Assembly: GCA_964391595.1 (NCBI GenBank)
Contig: CAYMMM010000008.1
Location: 1-30,056, forward strand
Reading direction: 5' to 3'
Source of the DNA: JADZGC01 sp964391595
Lineage (GTDB): Bacteria > Patescibacteriota > Saccharimonadia > CAILAD01 > GCA-016700035
DNA length: 30,056 nt
The notes under the pieces: model-generated
Databases searched by the model: none
What the model was told of the DNA's origin: nothing
Seen by the model: only the letters and a program-made list of their open reading frames with translations
Position numbers and translations under genes: made by a program
In this document: one piece after another, positions 22,735 to 29,070 of the stretch
Layout of the letters: each line of letters opens with the position of its first letter
Position numbering within the stretch: the first letter of the stretch is position 1

Positions 22735-22764
22735 TTGACTGATAAGATAGGGGGTAGGTATAAT
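22735..22764 (+). promoter_or_regulatory. Promoter of rimK
   Basis: TTGACT, 18 bases, TATAAT: nearly consensus. Transcription should start near 22771. Strongest-looking promoter of the window. Confidence 0.8.
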
Positions 22765-22775
22765 CTTGCAGACCA

Positions 22776-22797
22776 AAGCCATCGCAGATAATGGCTT
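22776..22797 (+). promoter_or_regulatory. 5' hairpin of the rimK leader
   Basis: AAGCCAT / ATGGCTT (7 bp) with an 8-base loop, about 5 bases into the transcript. It may stabilise the 5' end; the ribosome site AGGAGAT lies downstream and is not covered. Confidence 0.45.
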
Positions 22798-22827
22798 ATT
22801 AATTGATTAGTTCCAGGAGATCGCAAA

Positions 22828-23733
22828 ATGAAAATCGCTATTCTTTCAAGCAAGCCAAAGGGGATTGGGCCACAGCGCTTGAAGCAAGCCGCACGTGACG
22901 CTGGCCACAAGGTGCGGATAATAAACTATACAAAGTGTTACTGTAACGTCGAACGAAACAATCCGATGGTGTTCTATAAGGGTAAAGCTCTAGACGATCT
23001 GGATGCGATTATCCCACGCGTAGCCATAGACAGCCAGGGGTATGGATCGGCGATCATTCGTCAGTTTGAAATGATGGGAGTCTATTCTACTACTGGTTCG
23101 CTTGCATTCTTGCGTGCACGCGATAAGTTACGCAGCCTTCAGCTTCTAGCTCGGCATAACATTGATATCCCCAAGACGATTTTCTCGCGTGAGACCAAGG
23201 ATGTAGATTCGTTGATCGATGCGGTTGGTGGGTCACCTATAATCATCAAGCTTGTACGCGGTAGTCTCGGCGCCGGAGTTATTCTCGGCGAGACGCGTAA
23301 AGCTTCCAAGTCGATTATCCAGGCGCTATACAACCAAGAGATAGACATTCTTGTACAGGAGTTTATCAGTGAGTCACGTGGGACCGACATTCGCGCCTTC
23401 GTCATTGATGGCAAAGTGGTCGCAGCGATGCGACGTACTGCAGTTGGCGATGAGTTCCGTTCAAACATTAGCCTCGGTGCAGCTGCAGAATTAATCGATC
23501 TTTCTAAGAAGCAAACCAACATCGCAATTCGAGCCGCCCAAGCAATGAATCTGCAGATAGCTGGTGTAGACATCCTCCAGTCGAGCCGTGGTCCACTCGT
23601 CGTCGAAGTGAATGCATTCCCAGGCTTCAAGGGGATCGAAGCTGCCAGCGGTCTCGATATTGCCGGAATGGTGATCTCGCATGTGGAGCAAAATACTATG
23701 AAGAAGCGACGTCGCGATAAGATCGGTGCCTAG
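22828..23733 (+). CDS. rimK: RimK-family ATP-grasp glutamate ligase
   Basis: 301 aa, the same length as E. coli RimK (300 aa) and alignable from end to end. In E. coli RimK adds glutamates to the C-terminus of ribosomal protein S6 using ATP. Shared motifs are KIAILS at the start, IRQFEMMGVY, RARDKLRSLQLLARHNIDIP, IIKLVRGSLGAGV (ATP contact), LVQEFISESRGTDIRAFV, AGVDILQSSRGPLVVEVNAFPGFKGIE and the final DIAGMVI. All the metal and ATP residues appear present. AGGAGAT is eight bases before the ATG. The target here may be S6 or another protein; neighbours include amidotransferases and a DUF1704 peptidase, so a protein-tagging role is plausible. The GATase gene starts 20 bases after its stop and is probably co-transcribed. 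Confidence 0.9.
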   Translation: MKIAILSSKPKGIGPQRLKQAARDAGHKVRIINYTKCYCNVERNNPMVFYKGKALDDLDAIIPRVAIDSQGYGSAIIRQFEMMGVYSTTGSLAFLRARDKLRSLQLLARHNIDIPKTIFSRETKDVDSLIDAVGGSPIIIKLVRGSLGAGVILGETRKASKSIIQALYNQEIDILVQEFISESRGTDIRAFVIDGKVVAAMRRTAVGDEFRSNISLGAAAELIDLSKKQTNIAIRAAQAMNLQIAGVDILQSSRGPLVVEVNAFPGFKGIEAASGLDIAGMVISHVEQNTMKKRRRDKIGA

Positions 23734-23752
23734 TAACGAATAGGGATACGCT

Positions 23753-24385
23753 ATGGTTCGCTTGAAGCATGTCAATCCTCCGCTCACGATGGTCACACGG
23801 GCTAAGATCCGTGTATTAATCATCTACAATTACACGCGGCACTTATACAGAATCCATGACATGTTGGCAGAATTGCTCCCAAACGCAGAGATAAAGGTAG
23901 TAGATCGTCTTCATGTCCGCACGATCAAATGGCAAGATTATGATCTGATCTTTTTGACGGGTGGCAACGGCCGACATTACGTACTGGATGAACGCAAGCT
24001 CAAGGGGCAGCGTGCAATCATTAAGGAATGCACCAAGCCGATGATTGGTATATGCCTCGGCGCAGAACTCATGGTGGCGACACTTGGCGGCAAGTTGCAT
24101 GCCTTACATAAGGTTCGTCGCTGGCATATCCCTCTGCATCTCACTGAGAAAGGGGAGCAGTTCATTCATGTACCAGATGAGTTCATAAAGGTTTACGAAT
24201 CACATAAGATTCACATCACTGAAGTGCCGGATGATCTAGAAGTACTCGCTACGTCTAAGGATGGCATCGAGGCATTTCGTCATAAGCAACGCCCGATGTG
24301 GGGCGTGCAGTTTCATCCGGAAGTCATGAAGCGCTACAACCATGGTGCACATATAGTCTCCAGCGCACTCAAAGATATCCTCTAA
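23753..24385 (+). CDS. Class I glutamine amidotransferase-like protein 1
   Basis: 210 aa. A class I amidotransferase or gamma-glutamyl hydrolase domain alone, with no synthetase domain attached. The nucleophile Cys101 lies in GICLGAEL and the His188/Glu190 pair in GVQFHPE; the oxyanion-side motif LTGGNG is present. Such free-standing domains hydrolyse glutamine for a partner enzyme or cut gamma-glutamyl bonds (PuuD type). It lies 20 bases after rimK with AGGGA as ribosome site, so RimK is the obvious candidate partner or substrate maker. A later ATG (codon 13) is possible but lacks a ribosome site. It is less similar to the two GATases at 25904 and 27216 than those are to each other, and lacks their CxxC and C-terminal tail. 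Confidence 0.82.
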   Translation: MVRLKHVNPPLTMVTRAKIRVLIIYNYTRHLYRIHDMLAELLPNAEIKVVDRLHVRTIKWQDYDLIFLTGGNGRHYVLDERKLKGQRAIIKECTKPMIGICLGAELMVATLGGKLHALHKVRRWHIPLHLTEKGEQFIHVPDEFIKVYESHKIHITEVPDDLEVLATSKDGIEAFRHKQRPMWGVQFHPEVMKRYNHGAHIVSSALKDIL

Positions 24386-24388
24386 ACA

Positions 24389-24417
24389 TTGTAAAATTAC
24401 TTAAAAGATGGTACTAT
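24389..24417 (+). promoter_or_regulatory. Extended -10 promoter, leaderless start of the DUF1704-like gene
   Basis: TTGTAA (24389-24394), 17 bases, TGG-TACTAT (-10 at 24412-24417). The ATG follows after 7 bases at 24425, so the message should begin at the start codon. Confidence 0.65.
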
Positions 24418-24424
24418 CTGGCGC

Positions 24425-25864
24425 ATGACCGATCAGGTAGTACCAGATACAACTCAATATCCCGAAATCGCGGCCAACCCCAAAGCAGTCGATGGCGAGC
24501 TCTACGCAGCTTTCCGGAGCTGCAAGGTGCCGAGCTATCTCGATGCGCTTGCTGTGCCAGAAGCGATCGACAAGGCTGCTCGTGAGAAGTTCAAGAAGAA
24601 CCGGCAAGCGCCGGCTCTTGTCTACCCACATGCCAGCTTGTCCGCTGCTCTTACTTCGCTGCGACAGCTGGATGCAATGGCGGAGTTCGTGAAGGACAAT
24701 GCCACTGGCGTCCTCCAAGACCTCTACCTTGCTGCAGTGGCCGATGCCACTGCCACTGCCCGCCTTGTCGAATGCATCGCGACGCTGTACGAAGGGCGAT
24801 GGACACAGGATGTCTATGCCAGGTATTACATGCGGGCGAACGAGGCAGCTTTCGGGCGGCCGAGTGAGCTGGCGTTCAACTACGTCCTGACGCAGTTCGG
24901 CACAGCTGCAGAGCAACTCCTCGCAGCTTCAGAGGACTTGGTGGTTCAAGCTGCGTCTCGTGTGCTCGAGCTCTTGCCCGAGCCGACTGCATCGATTACC
25001 CTGACGCTCCCAAGCCCCGAGGTTGTCACAGAAGCCCGTACTCGACTGCTGTTCCGCCGTGGTGTCTGGGACTTCATTGATCTCGACAAGGACTACACGT
25101 CCGAAGACATGGCCGAAGCTTTTCGACAGATGCTCCATGCCATGGGTTACGATCACTGGAAGGTGCAGGTCGAGGGACACGACAAGTCCGTGGTCACCAC
25201 CTCGTGGCCTGACACAACCATCTTCATTCCGCCGGGGAAGATCTACCCCGGCAAGCGGGTTGTCGAACTGGCTGCACACGAGCTCGGCCACGTCGAGTCG
25301 CACGAGGTCGGATTGGCAGGTCGCTGTCTCCTCCTCGGGATCGGCTTCCCCGGCTATGACAGTCCGGAGGAAGGTGCTCAGATGGTTGCAGAACAGTCCG
25401 TGGTGGCTACTCCAGGCAGTAGCATCGAGGAGTTTGCACACCTCGATCGACTCCTCGCAGTCGGCTTGGCGCTCGGCTTGGATGGTACGCCGCGCAACTT
25501 CGCGCAGGTCTTCGCCATCCTCGAACCCATCAAACAAATGGATGCCTTCGCGCGCGGCAAGTCCGAGTCGGTGGCATTCAACAATGCGTGGATGCGCAAT
25601 CGCCGTACCTTCCGGGGCGGCGATGCAGAGACACCGGGCGTGTGTCTGATCAAAGACCATGGCTACACCGAGTACAACATCCGTTGCTGGATGGGACTCG
25701 AGCAGTTCCCGTGGCTGAACGACGTCATGGATGTCGGGAAGTTTGACCGAACGAGCGTCCGTGATCTCGGGTGGTTGCACGAACTTGGTATTCTCGCTGA
25801 TCACGGTGTGAGTACCGAACAGTATCAAGCTTTTGCGAAGTCTGATTTGGCTGCGATTGCATGA
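24425..25864 (+). CDS. DUF1704 / MATCAP-like metallopeptidase
   Basis: 479 aa. The first 200 residues are helical and not recognised. From about 205 on the protein follows the DUF1704 plan: an ARTRLLF helix, a domain with AFRQMLHAMGYDHWKVQVE, then PGKIYPGKRVVELAAHELGHV and GIGFPGYDSPEEGAQMVAE. HELGH (285-289) with H293 nearby and EEGA (315-318) correspond to the family's HExGTH and QEGLA motifs, but with changed spacing of the second His. The family includes the eukaryotic MATCAP enzymes, which trim tyrosine or glutamate from the tubulin C-terminus. It lies after the RimK and GATase genes on its own promoter, so removal of C-terminal residues added by RimK is a reasonable idea, not shown. The gene is GC-rich with different codon use from nearby genes, which hints at separate ancestry. 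Confidence 0.65.
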   Translation: MTDQVVPDTTQYPEIAANPKAVDGELYAAFRSCKVPSYLDALAVPEAIDKAAREKFKKNRQAPALVYPHASLSAALTSLRQLDAMAEFVKDNATGVLQDLYLAAVADATATARLVECIATLYEGRWTQDVYARYYMRANEAAFGRPSELAFNYVLTQFGTAAEQLLAASEDLVVQAASRVLELLPEPTASITLTLPSPEVVTEARTRLLFRRGVWDFIDLDKDYTSEDMAEAFRQMLHAMGYDHWKVQVEGHDKSVVTTSWPDTTIFIPPGKIYPGKRVVELAAHELGHVESHEVGLAGRCLLLGIGFPGYDSPEEGAQMVAEQSVVATPGSSIEEFAHLDRLLAVGLALGLDGTPRNFAQVFAILEPIKQMDAFARGKSESVAFNNAWMRNRRTFRGGDAETPGVCLIKDHGYTEYNIRCWMGLEQFPWLNDVMDVGKFDRTSVRDLGWLHELGILADHGVSTEQYQAFAKSDLAAIA

Positions 25865-25868
25865 CACC

Positions 25869-25895
25869 TGGCTGGATCCCTACGGGATCCAGCCA
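25869..25895. terminator. Terminator between the convergent DUF1704-like and GATase 2 genes
   Basis: A perfect 12-bp stem TGGCTGGATCCC / GGGATCCAGCCA with loop TAC, five bases after the DUF1704-like stop. A weak T-rich tail (TCATTTATTT) follows on the plus strand. It may also stop the opposite transcript. Confidence 0.8.
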
Positions 25896-25903
25896 TCATT
25901 TAT

Positions 25904-26596
25904 TTAACTACGTTTTATGCTATAGAAATTTTCAAAGATTTGATGAGCGACCTTGCGCCGATATGTGCGCTTTGCACTGTAAGGATGGATGAAGTCGCGG
26001 CGACTGACACCTTCACGCATGTGTCGCAGAACGGTGAGCAGAGCGTTGCGTGGGCTTTTTTCTGGATGGAATTGCAGACCAAAGATCGGGAGTGTTTCAT
26101 GTTCGTAACCGGCCAGCTTACAGCGGTCGGATGTGGCGATGACATGAAACCCATCGGGTAGTCGTTTTAAGTGATTGAAGTGGCTCGCAAAGCTTCCAAA
26201 AACCGGGGGGAGGCCATCGAGCAGTCGACTCTCGCCAATCCGCTGAATGTGCACCCAGCCGACCTCTTCTTCATCATGACGTTCGATGGCGCCATAGCCA
26301 AGCAATGCCGCAATAATGAGCTCGTGTCCGAGGCATATACCGAGCGTCGGAATCTTATCGCGGATTGCGGTTTTGATAAGCCGTTTGACGCGCTTGGCGC
26401 CGTCACTCTCAGGGTCGAGAAGCGAGCCGCCCCCACCAGTCAGAACGATATGGGTGAAGCCGTCGAGCTCAGAAGGCAGCTCGTGTTCTGTTGGTCTGAA
26501 TACTTGATATGGTGACTTGATCGTGCGGCGAAAAGCAAAGCACGTCTTGCAGGGTTGATGGTTGTTGTTGTCAATAATAAGGACGTGGCGACGCAT
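25904..26596 (-). CDS. Class I glutamine amidotransferase-like protein 2 (CxxC type)
   Basis: 230 aa. It begins MRRHVLIIDNN followed by QPCKTC (Cys16, Cys19), then LTGGGG, nucleophile Cys88 in LGICLGHEL, and His177/Glu179 in GLQFHPEK. All triad residues are present, so it should hydrolyse glutamine or a gamma-glutamyl bond. After the domain there is a tail FIHPYSAKRTYRRKVAHQIF ending in NFYSIKRS, which recurs in the protein at 27216-27908; the tail and the CxxC are not usual for free-standing GATases. The -10 TACAAT (plus 26606-26611) is nine bases before the ATG, so the leader is almost absent. It is divergent from the GGCT-like gene. Confidence 0.85.
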   Translation of the reverse strand: MRRHVLIIDNNNHQPCKTCFAFRRTIKSPYQVFRPTEHELPSELDGFTHIVLTGGGGSLLDPESDGAKRVKRLIKTAIRDKIPTLGICLGHELIIAALLGYGAIERHDEEEVGWVHIQRIGESRLLDGLPPVFGSFASHFNHLKRLPDGFHVIATSDRCKLAGYEHETLPIFGLQFHPEKSPRNALLTVLRHMREGVSRRDFIHPYSAKRTYRRKVAHQIFENFYSIKRS

Positions 26597-26605
26597 AGCA
26601 TAACC

Positions 26606-26611
26606 ATTGTA
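26606..26611 (-). promoter_or_regulatory. -10 box of GATase 2
   Basis: TACAAT on the minus strand, nine bases before the ATG at 26596. A weak -35 (GTGATA) lies 17 bases upstream. It is divergent from the promoter of the GGCT-like gene. Confidence 0.45.
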
Positions 26612-26635
26612 ACTATATTTGACTCAGATATCACG

Positions 26636-26664
26636 TTGCATGTCTGCGATAATTTTGGTATAAA
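26636..26664 (+). promoter_or_regulatory. Extended -10 promoter, leaderless start of the GGCT-like gene
   Basis: TTGCAT, 17 bases, TGG-TATAAA (-10 at 26659-26664). The ATG at 26671 is seven bases after, so transcription and translation starts coincide. Confidence 0.65.
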
Positions 26665-26670
26665 CCTTGC

Positions 26671-27138
26671 ATGTCTATTGATGCTAAAAAGTACCTCTAT
26701 TTCGCTTACGGTTCAAACATGCTGCCCGAGCAGATGCGCAAGCGACTCAAACGCGAGATCGAGCCTGTCGGGATAGCAAAGCTTGAGGGCTACCGCTTCG
26801 GCTATTTTGGCCACTCGAAGAACTGGGATCTCAGGGGTACTGCCGACATCGTGCCGGCCCGACCTACTGATGCGGTCTATGGTGTTGCCTATGAGATGAC
26901 GGACGACGACATTGCTCTACTTGACAGCTTCGAGCGACGCTACAAGCGTGTCGCCGTTATGCTCGTGATTGATGGGTGCGAAAGAGAAGGCTTCGCCTAT
27001 GTCATCAAGCGTGACGGATCAAACCCAATGCCTGAGGATGAGAACGAGCCATCGGATGCCTACCGCCAGCAATGCGCCGCCGCTGCGCGCACTATGGGAC
27101 TCGATGAGACTTACATCAGGACCTACATCGAAGGATGA
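26671..27138 (+). CDS. Gamma-glutamylcyclotransferase-like (AIG2/GGCT fold) protein
   Basis: 155 aa. LYFAYGSNM (residues 9-17) is the phosphate-binding-like signature loop of the GGCT/AIG2 fold. VYGVAYEMTDDDIALLDSFE follows, with Glu88 at the place of the catalytic Glu. GGCT enzymes turn gamma-glutamyl amines or peptides into 5-oxoproline and the free amine; other members act on gamma-glutamylamine crosslinks. All key positions are present. It lies between two GATase genes on the other strand, in a region with a glutamate ligase. This makes a role in taking apart gamma-glutamyl products likely, but the substrate is unknown. Confidence 0.85.
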   Translation: MSIDAKKYLYFAYGSNMLPEQMRKRLKREIEPVGIAKLEGYRFGYFGHSKNWDLRGTADIVPARPTDAVYGVAYEMTDDDIALLDSFERRYKRVAVMLVIDGCEREGFAYVIKRDGSNPMPEDENEPSDAYRQQCAAAARTMGLDETYIRTYIEG

Positions 27139-27147
27139 CAATCTCTT

Positions 27148-27171
27148 ACCGCACTCAGTCGTGCGGTTTTT
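27148..27171 (+). terminator. Intrinsic terminator after the GGCT-like gene
   Basis: ACCGCAC / GTGCGGT (7 bp), loop TCAGTC, followed by TTTTT; ten bases after the stop codon. Confidence 0.85.
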
Positions 27172-27215
27172 CATAGAGCAAAAATGATTCTCCCGGGTGC
27201 GTGTGAGCAAAATAC

Positions 27216-27908
27216 TTATGGACGTTTTTGGGCGTAGAAATTGCGAAAAAGAGTGTATTTTACGCGTGCTCGGTAGAGTCGCCGCGCACTGTATGGGTGT
27301 ATGAAAAATGATCCCGGAAGATCTTGTTTGGCTCGTCGCCACACAGTACGCAGTGTCTGTCGCGGTGTCTTTTCTGGATGAAACTGCACGCCAAATACTG
27401 GCTTGGTCTCATGCTCATACGCTTCAATTGCACATCGTTTACTGCTGCCGATCACACGAAATCCGTGCGGGAGACGCTTGATGTGCCCGGAGTGATTGGC
27501 GAACGACACGAACCGCGCGGGTAAACCTTCGAAGAGACGGCTTGGACCGTGTCGCTGTATTTCTACCCAGCCTATTTCTTCTTGGTCATGCCGTTTGAAG
27601 TCTTTTAGACTAAGCAGACTGGTAATGATGAGCTCATGTCCGAGGCAGATGCCAAGCATGGGTATGCTGGCTCGATACGCTTGCCGCACGAGCTTCTGGA
27701 TTCTTTGGTACGTCACGGAATCGTCCATAGAGCTAGAGGGACTCCCACCGGTCAAGATGACGTGCGAATACTTGTCGAGGTTGGTCGGTAGTGCTTCGTC
27801 GGTCGGCCGCACGATGGTTGCTCGAGTGAAGCGGCGAGGTCGAAAGGCCATACAGTGCTTGCAGGGCTGTAGATGATTGTTGTCAATGATGAGCACATGT
27901 CGGCGCAT
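27216..27908 (-). CDS. Class I glutamine amidotransferase-like protein 3 (CxxC type)
   Basis: 230 aa when started at the ATG at 27908, the same length as GATase 2. Motifs fall at identical residues: MRRHVLIIDNN, QPCKHC (Cys16, Cys19), LTGGSP, Cys88 in LGICLGHEL, His177/Glu179 in GVQFHPEK, and the tail FIHPYSARRLYRARVKYTLF ending in NFYAQKRP. A longer in-frame start adds 30 residues and is not supported; TAGAAT (plus 27916-27921) ends seven bases before the chosen ATG, leaving no leader. The two proteins are duplicates that have drifted apart but kept the full active site, so both are probably in use. The segment after GWV/GWVEIQ (HxxG) may define the acceptor or substrate. It is divergent from the CPBP gene. 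Confidence 0.85.
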   Translation of the reverse strand: MRRHVLIIDNNHLQPCKHCMAFRPRRFTRATIVRPTDEALPTNLDKYSHVILTGGSPSSSMDDSVTYQRIQKLVRQAYRASIPMLGICLGHELIITSLLSLKDFKRHDQEEIGWVEIQRHGPSRLFEGLPARFVSFANHSGHIKRLPHGFRVIGSSKRCAIEAYEHETKPVFGVQFHPEKTPRQTLRTVWRRAKQDLPGSFFIHPYSARRLYRARVKYTLFRNFYAQKRP

Positions 27909-27915
27909 ACTTCTT

Positions 27916-27921
27916 ATTCTA
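27916..27921 (-). promoter_or_regulatory. -10 box of GATase 3
   Basis: TAGAAT on the minus strand, seven bases before the ATG at 27908; no clear -35. It fits the leaderless pattern of the neighbouring genes. Confidence 0.4.
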
Positions 27922-27973
27922 ATTGATTGAGGGAAGCGAGGCGAACTAAACCAAACATGAAGATGTGTTAGAC

Positions 27974-27982
27974 TGGTACAAA
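27974..27982 (+). promoter_or_regulatory. Extended -10 promoter of the CPBP gene
   Basis: TGG-TACAAA, five bases before the ATG at 27987 and eleven before the in-frame ATG at 27993. It supports a start at one of these and little or no leader. Confidence 0.5.
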
Positions 27983-27986
27983 GCTC

Positions 27987-28712
27987 ATGGTTATGCAAAA
28001 GCCAAATAAGTTTGACTACCCCAAGCAGCTGACGTGGAAAAATCTCACGATCGCAACGCTGTGGTCGCTACCGTTATTCTTGCTTATACAAATACCAATG
28101 TTTCTGCAGGCCAAGCAATGTATTGACTCCGGCGCTGCGGGTTGTGAGCTCACAGTGAATGTCGGTTTAGCACTTCTTGGTATGGCTGGTATTCCCATTG
28201 CGCTCCTCGTGATGCGCAAGAAGAATAGCTGGAGTTGGGCTGACCTCGGCCTCAGTCGACCAAAAGTCACAAAGCGCGAAGCACTGAGACTGCTCGGTCT
28301 TGGCATATTGCTCATCATAGCACTTGATATCATTATGAATCTCTTCGCATTACGGTTTCCCGTGGCAGGAGAAGAGCAATTCTCTTTTGGGAAGGAATAT
28401 TTTGTACAAAACATACTCGTATTGAGTCTGTTCGCGATCGGGCTTGCTCCATTTGTCGAAGAGTTATTGTATCGCGGTTTGCTTTTGAGCTCGATAGGCA
28501 GGCGGTATGGCTTCATGGCTGGCGCGATACTGGGCAGCATTATTTTCGGGCTCTCGCATGGACAAATCGCTGCGGCAAGCGTGACGTTCATAATGGGCAT
28601 GTATCTATCGTGGATGTATAGGAAAACGAATAGTCTCTGGCTGGGGATCATTCTGCATTTGTTGAATAATTCTGTTGCTGTGATGGCCCTGTACTTGGCT
28701 GGACCACGTTGA
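27987..28712 (+). CDS. CPBP-family intramembrane metalloprotease (CAAX/Abi type)
   Basis: 241 aa with seven or so hydrophobic segments. The three family motifs are present: EELLYRG (Glu158, Glu159, Arg163), FGLSH (His191) and HLLNN (His224, Asn228). These line a zinc site inside the membrane. CPBP proteases include prenyl-protein endopeptidases of eukaryotes and bacterial members linked to peptide maturation, immunity or regulation; the target here is unknown. Either ATG 27987 or 27993 can be the start. It is divergent from GATase 3 and ends 60 bases before tRNA-Lys. Two cysteines in the first outer loop (CIDSGAAGC) may form a disulfide. Confidence 0.88.
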   Translation: MVMQKPNKFDYPKQLTWKNLTIATLWSLPLFLLIQIPMFLQAKQCIDSGAAGCELTVNVGLALLGMAGIPIALLVMRKKNSWSWADLGLSRPKVTKREALRLLGLGILLIIALDIIMNLFALRFPVAGEEQFSFGKEYFVQNILVLSLFAIGLAPFVEELLYRGLLLSSIGRRYGFMAGAILGSIIFGLSHGQIAAASVTFIMGMYLSWMYRKTNSLWLGIILHLLNNSVAVMALYLAGPR

Positions 28713-28754
28713 CTTGTCGTGTATTTTCAGGTTAAATAACTAGGTTCAAAGCTT

Positions 28755-28760
28755 TACAAT
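28755..28760 (+). promoter_or_regulatory. -10 box of tRNA-Lys
   Basis: TACAAT, 12 bases before the mature tRNA 5' end, with a weak -35 TTAAAT at 28732-28737 (17-base spacing). Confidence 0.45.
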
Positions 28761-28772
28761 ATAGTGTAGTTA

Positions 28773-28849
28773 GGGCCATTAGCTCAGTTGGTTAGAGCAC
28801 CTGCCTTTTAAGCAGGGTGTCCTGGGTTCGAGCCCCAGATGGCCCTCCA
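28773..28849 (+). tRNA. tRNA-Lys (anticodon UUU), CCA encoded
   Basis: The cloverleaf is complete. Acceptor GGGCCAT / ATGGCCC; D arm with AGCTCAGTTGGTTAGAGC; anticodon stem CCTGC / GCAGG around loop CTTTTAA, anticodon TTT; variable loop GTGTC; T stem CTGGG / CCCAG with loop TTCGAGC. The CCA end is in the DNA. The discriminator base before CCA is T, whereas A or G is usual for tRNA-Lys. The last ten bases (TGGCCCTCCA) recur at 29003 and 29395. Confidence 0.97.
28840..28849 (+). repeat. tRNA-Lys 3'-end repeat, copy 1
   Basis: TGGCCCTCCA, the natural end of the tRNA. With flanking bases the match to copy 3 is 13 bases (GATGGCCCTCCAT). Confidence 0.85.
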
Positions 28850-28885
28850 TATAAAATGCCTCTGAAAGCAGGGGCTTTTTATATG
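28848..28885 (+). terminator. Terminator abutting the tRNA 3' end
   Basis: CATATAAAA / TTTTATATG outer stem and GCCTCTG / CAGGGGC inner stem (one G-U) with loop AAAG. The left arm uses the last two bases of the tRNA CCA. The run of five Ts lies in the right arm. Confidence 0.75.
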
Positions 28886-29002
28886 GCTGAGCAGATTCCA
28901 ACCCGAGACGCAGCCGATAGGCTGCTTGTCGAGGGTTCGGTCGACAAGCTCGCTTGCAGAAGCCTGGCTCCGAGAACGAGCTCAGTCGTGCTTTGTCACT
29001 CT
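28886..29002. other. Gene-free structured segment between the first two tRNA-end repeats
   Basis: About 117 bases with no credible gene. It holds adjacent inverted repeats: GCAGCC-gata-GGCTGC (28910-28925) and GCTTGTCGA / TCGACAAGC (28924-28949, loop GGGTTCGG, which looks like a T-loop). The repeat-rich folding suggests a small structured RNA or a recombination site rather than random spacer. Confidence 0.4.
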
Positions 29003-29012
29003 TGGCCCTCCA
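29003..29012 (+). repeat. tRNA-Lys 3'-end repeat, copy 2
   Basis: An identical TGGCCCTCCA, followed 16 bases later by an intrinsic terminator, as if this were the leftover end of a tRNA gene. Confidence 0.8.
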
Positions 29013-29028
29013 ATCCCGGTAATGTTTA

Positions 29029-29056
29029 AACTCCTCCACGCGAGGAGTTATATTTT
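29029..29056 (+). terminator. Terminator after repeat copy 2
   Basis: AACTCCTC / GAGGAGTT (8 bp), loop CACGC, followed by ATATTTT. No gene ends just upstream, so it probably belonged to a tRNA whose only remaining part is copy 2, or to the original tRNA-Lys transcript. Confidence 0.75.
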
Positions 29057-29064
29057 GGTACAAT
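29056..29064 (+). promoter_or_regulatory. Extended -10 promoter, leaderless start of the AT-rich gene
   Basis: TGG-TACAAT ending seven bases before the ATG at 29071. It shares its T tract with the preceding terminator, the same terminator-into-promoter layout seen at 2140-2186. Confidence 0.6.
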
Positions 29065-29070
29065 ATGATC

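Noticed and set aside
25023..25649. Plus-strand frame of 208 aa in a second frame of the DUF1704-like gene
   Set aside because: Ser/Arg/Trp-rich composition typical of an out-of-frame reading.
24929..25867. Minus-strand frame of 312 aa opposite the DUF1704-like gene
   Set aside because: Shadow frame of a GC-rich gene; the protein is His/Arg/Asp-rich without domain motifs, while the plus frame has a recognisable family.
27909..27998. 30-residue extension of GATase 3
   Set aside because: The paralog begins at MRRHVLIIDNN, and the extension overlaps the divergent promoter region.
28817..29029. Plus-strand frame of 70 aa starting inside tRNA-Lys
   Set aside because: It overlaps the tRNA and its terminator and has no promoter or ribosome site.
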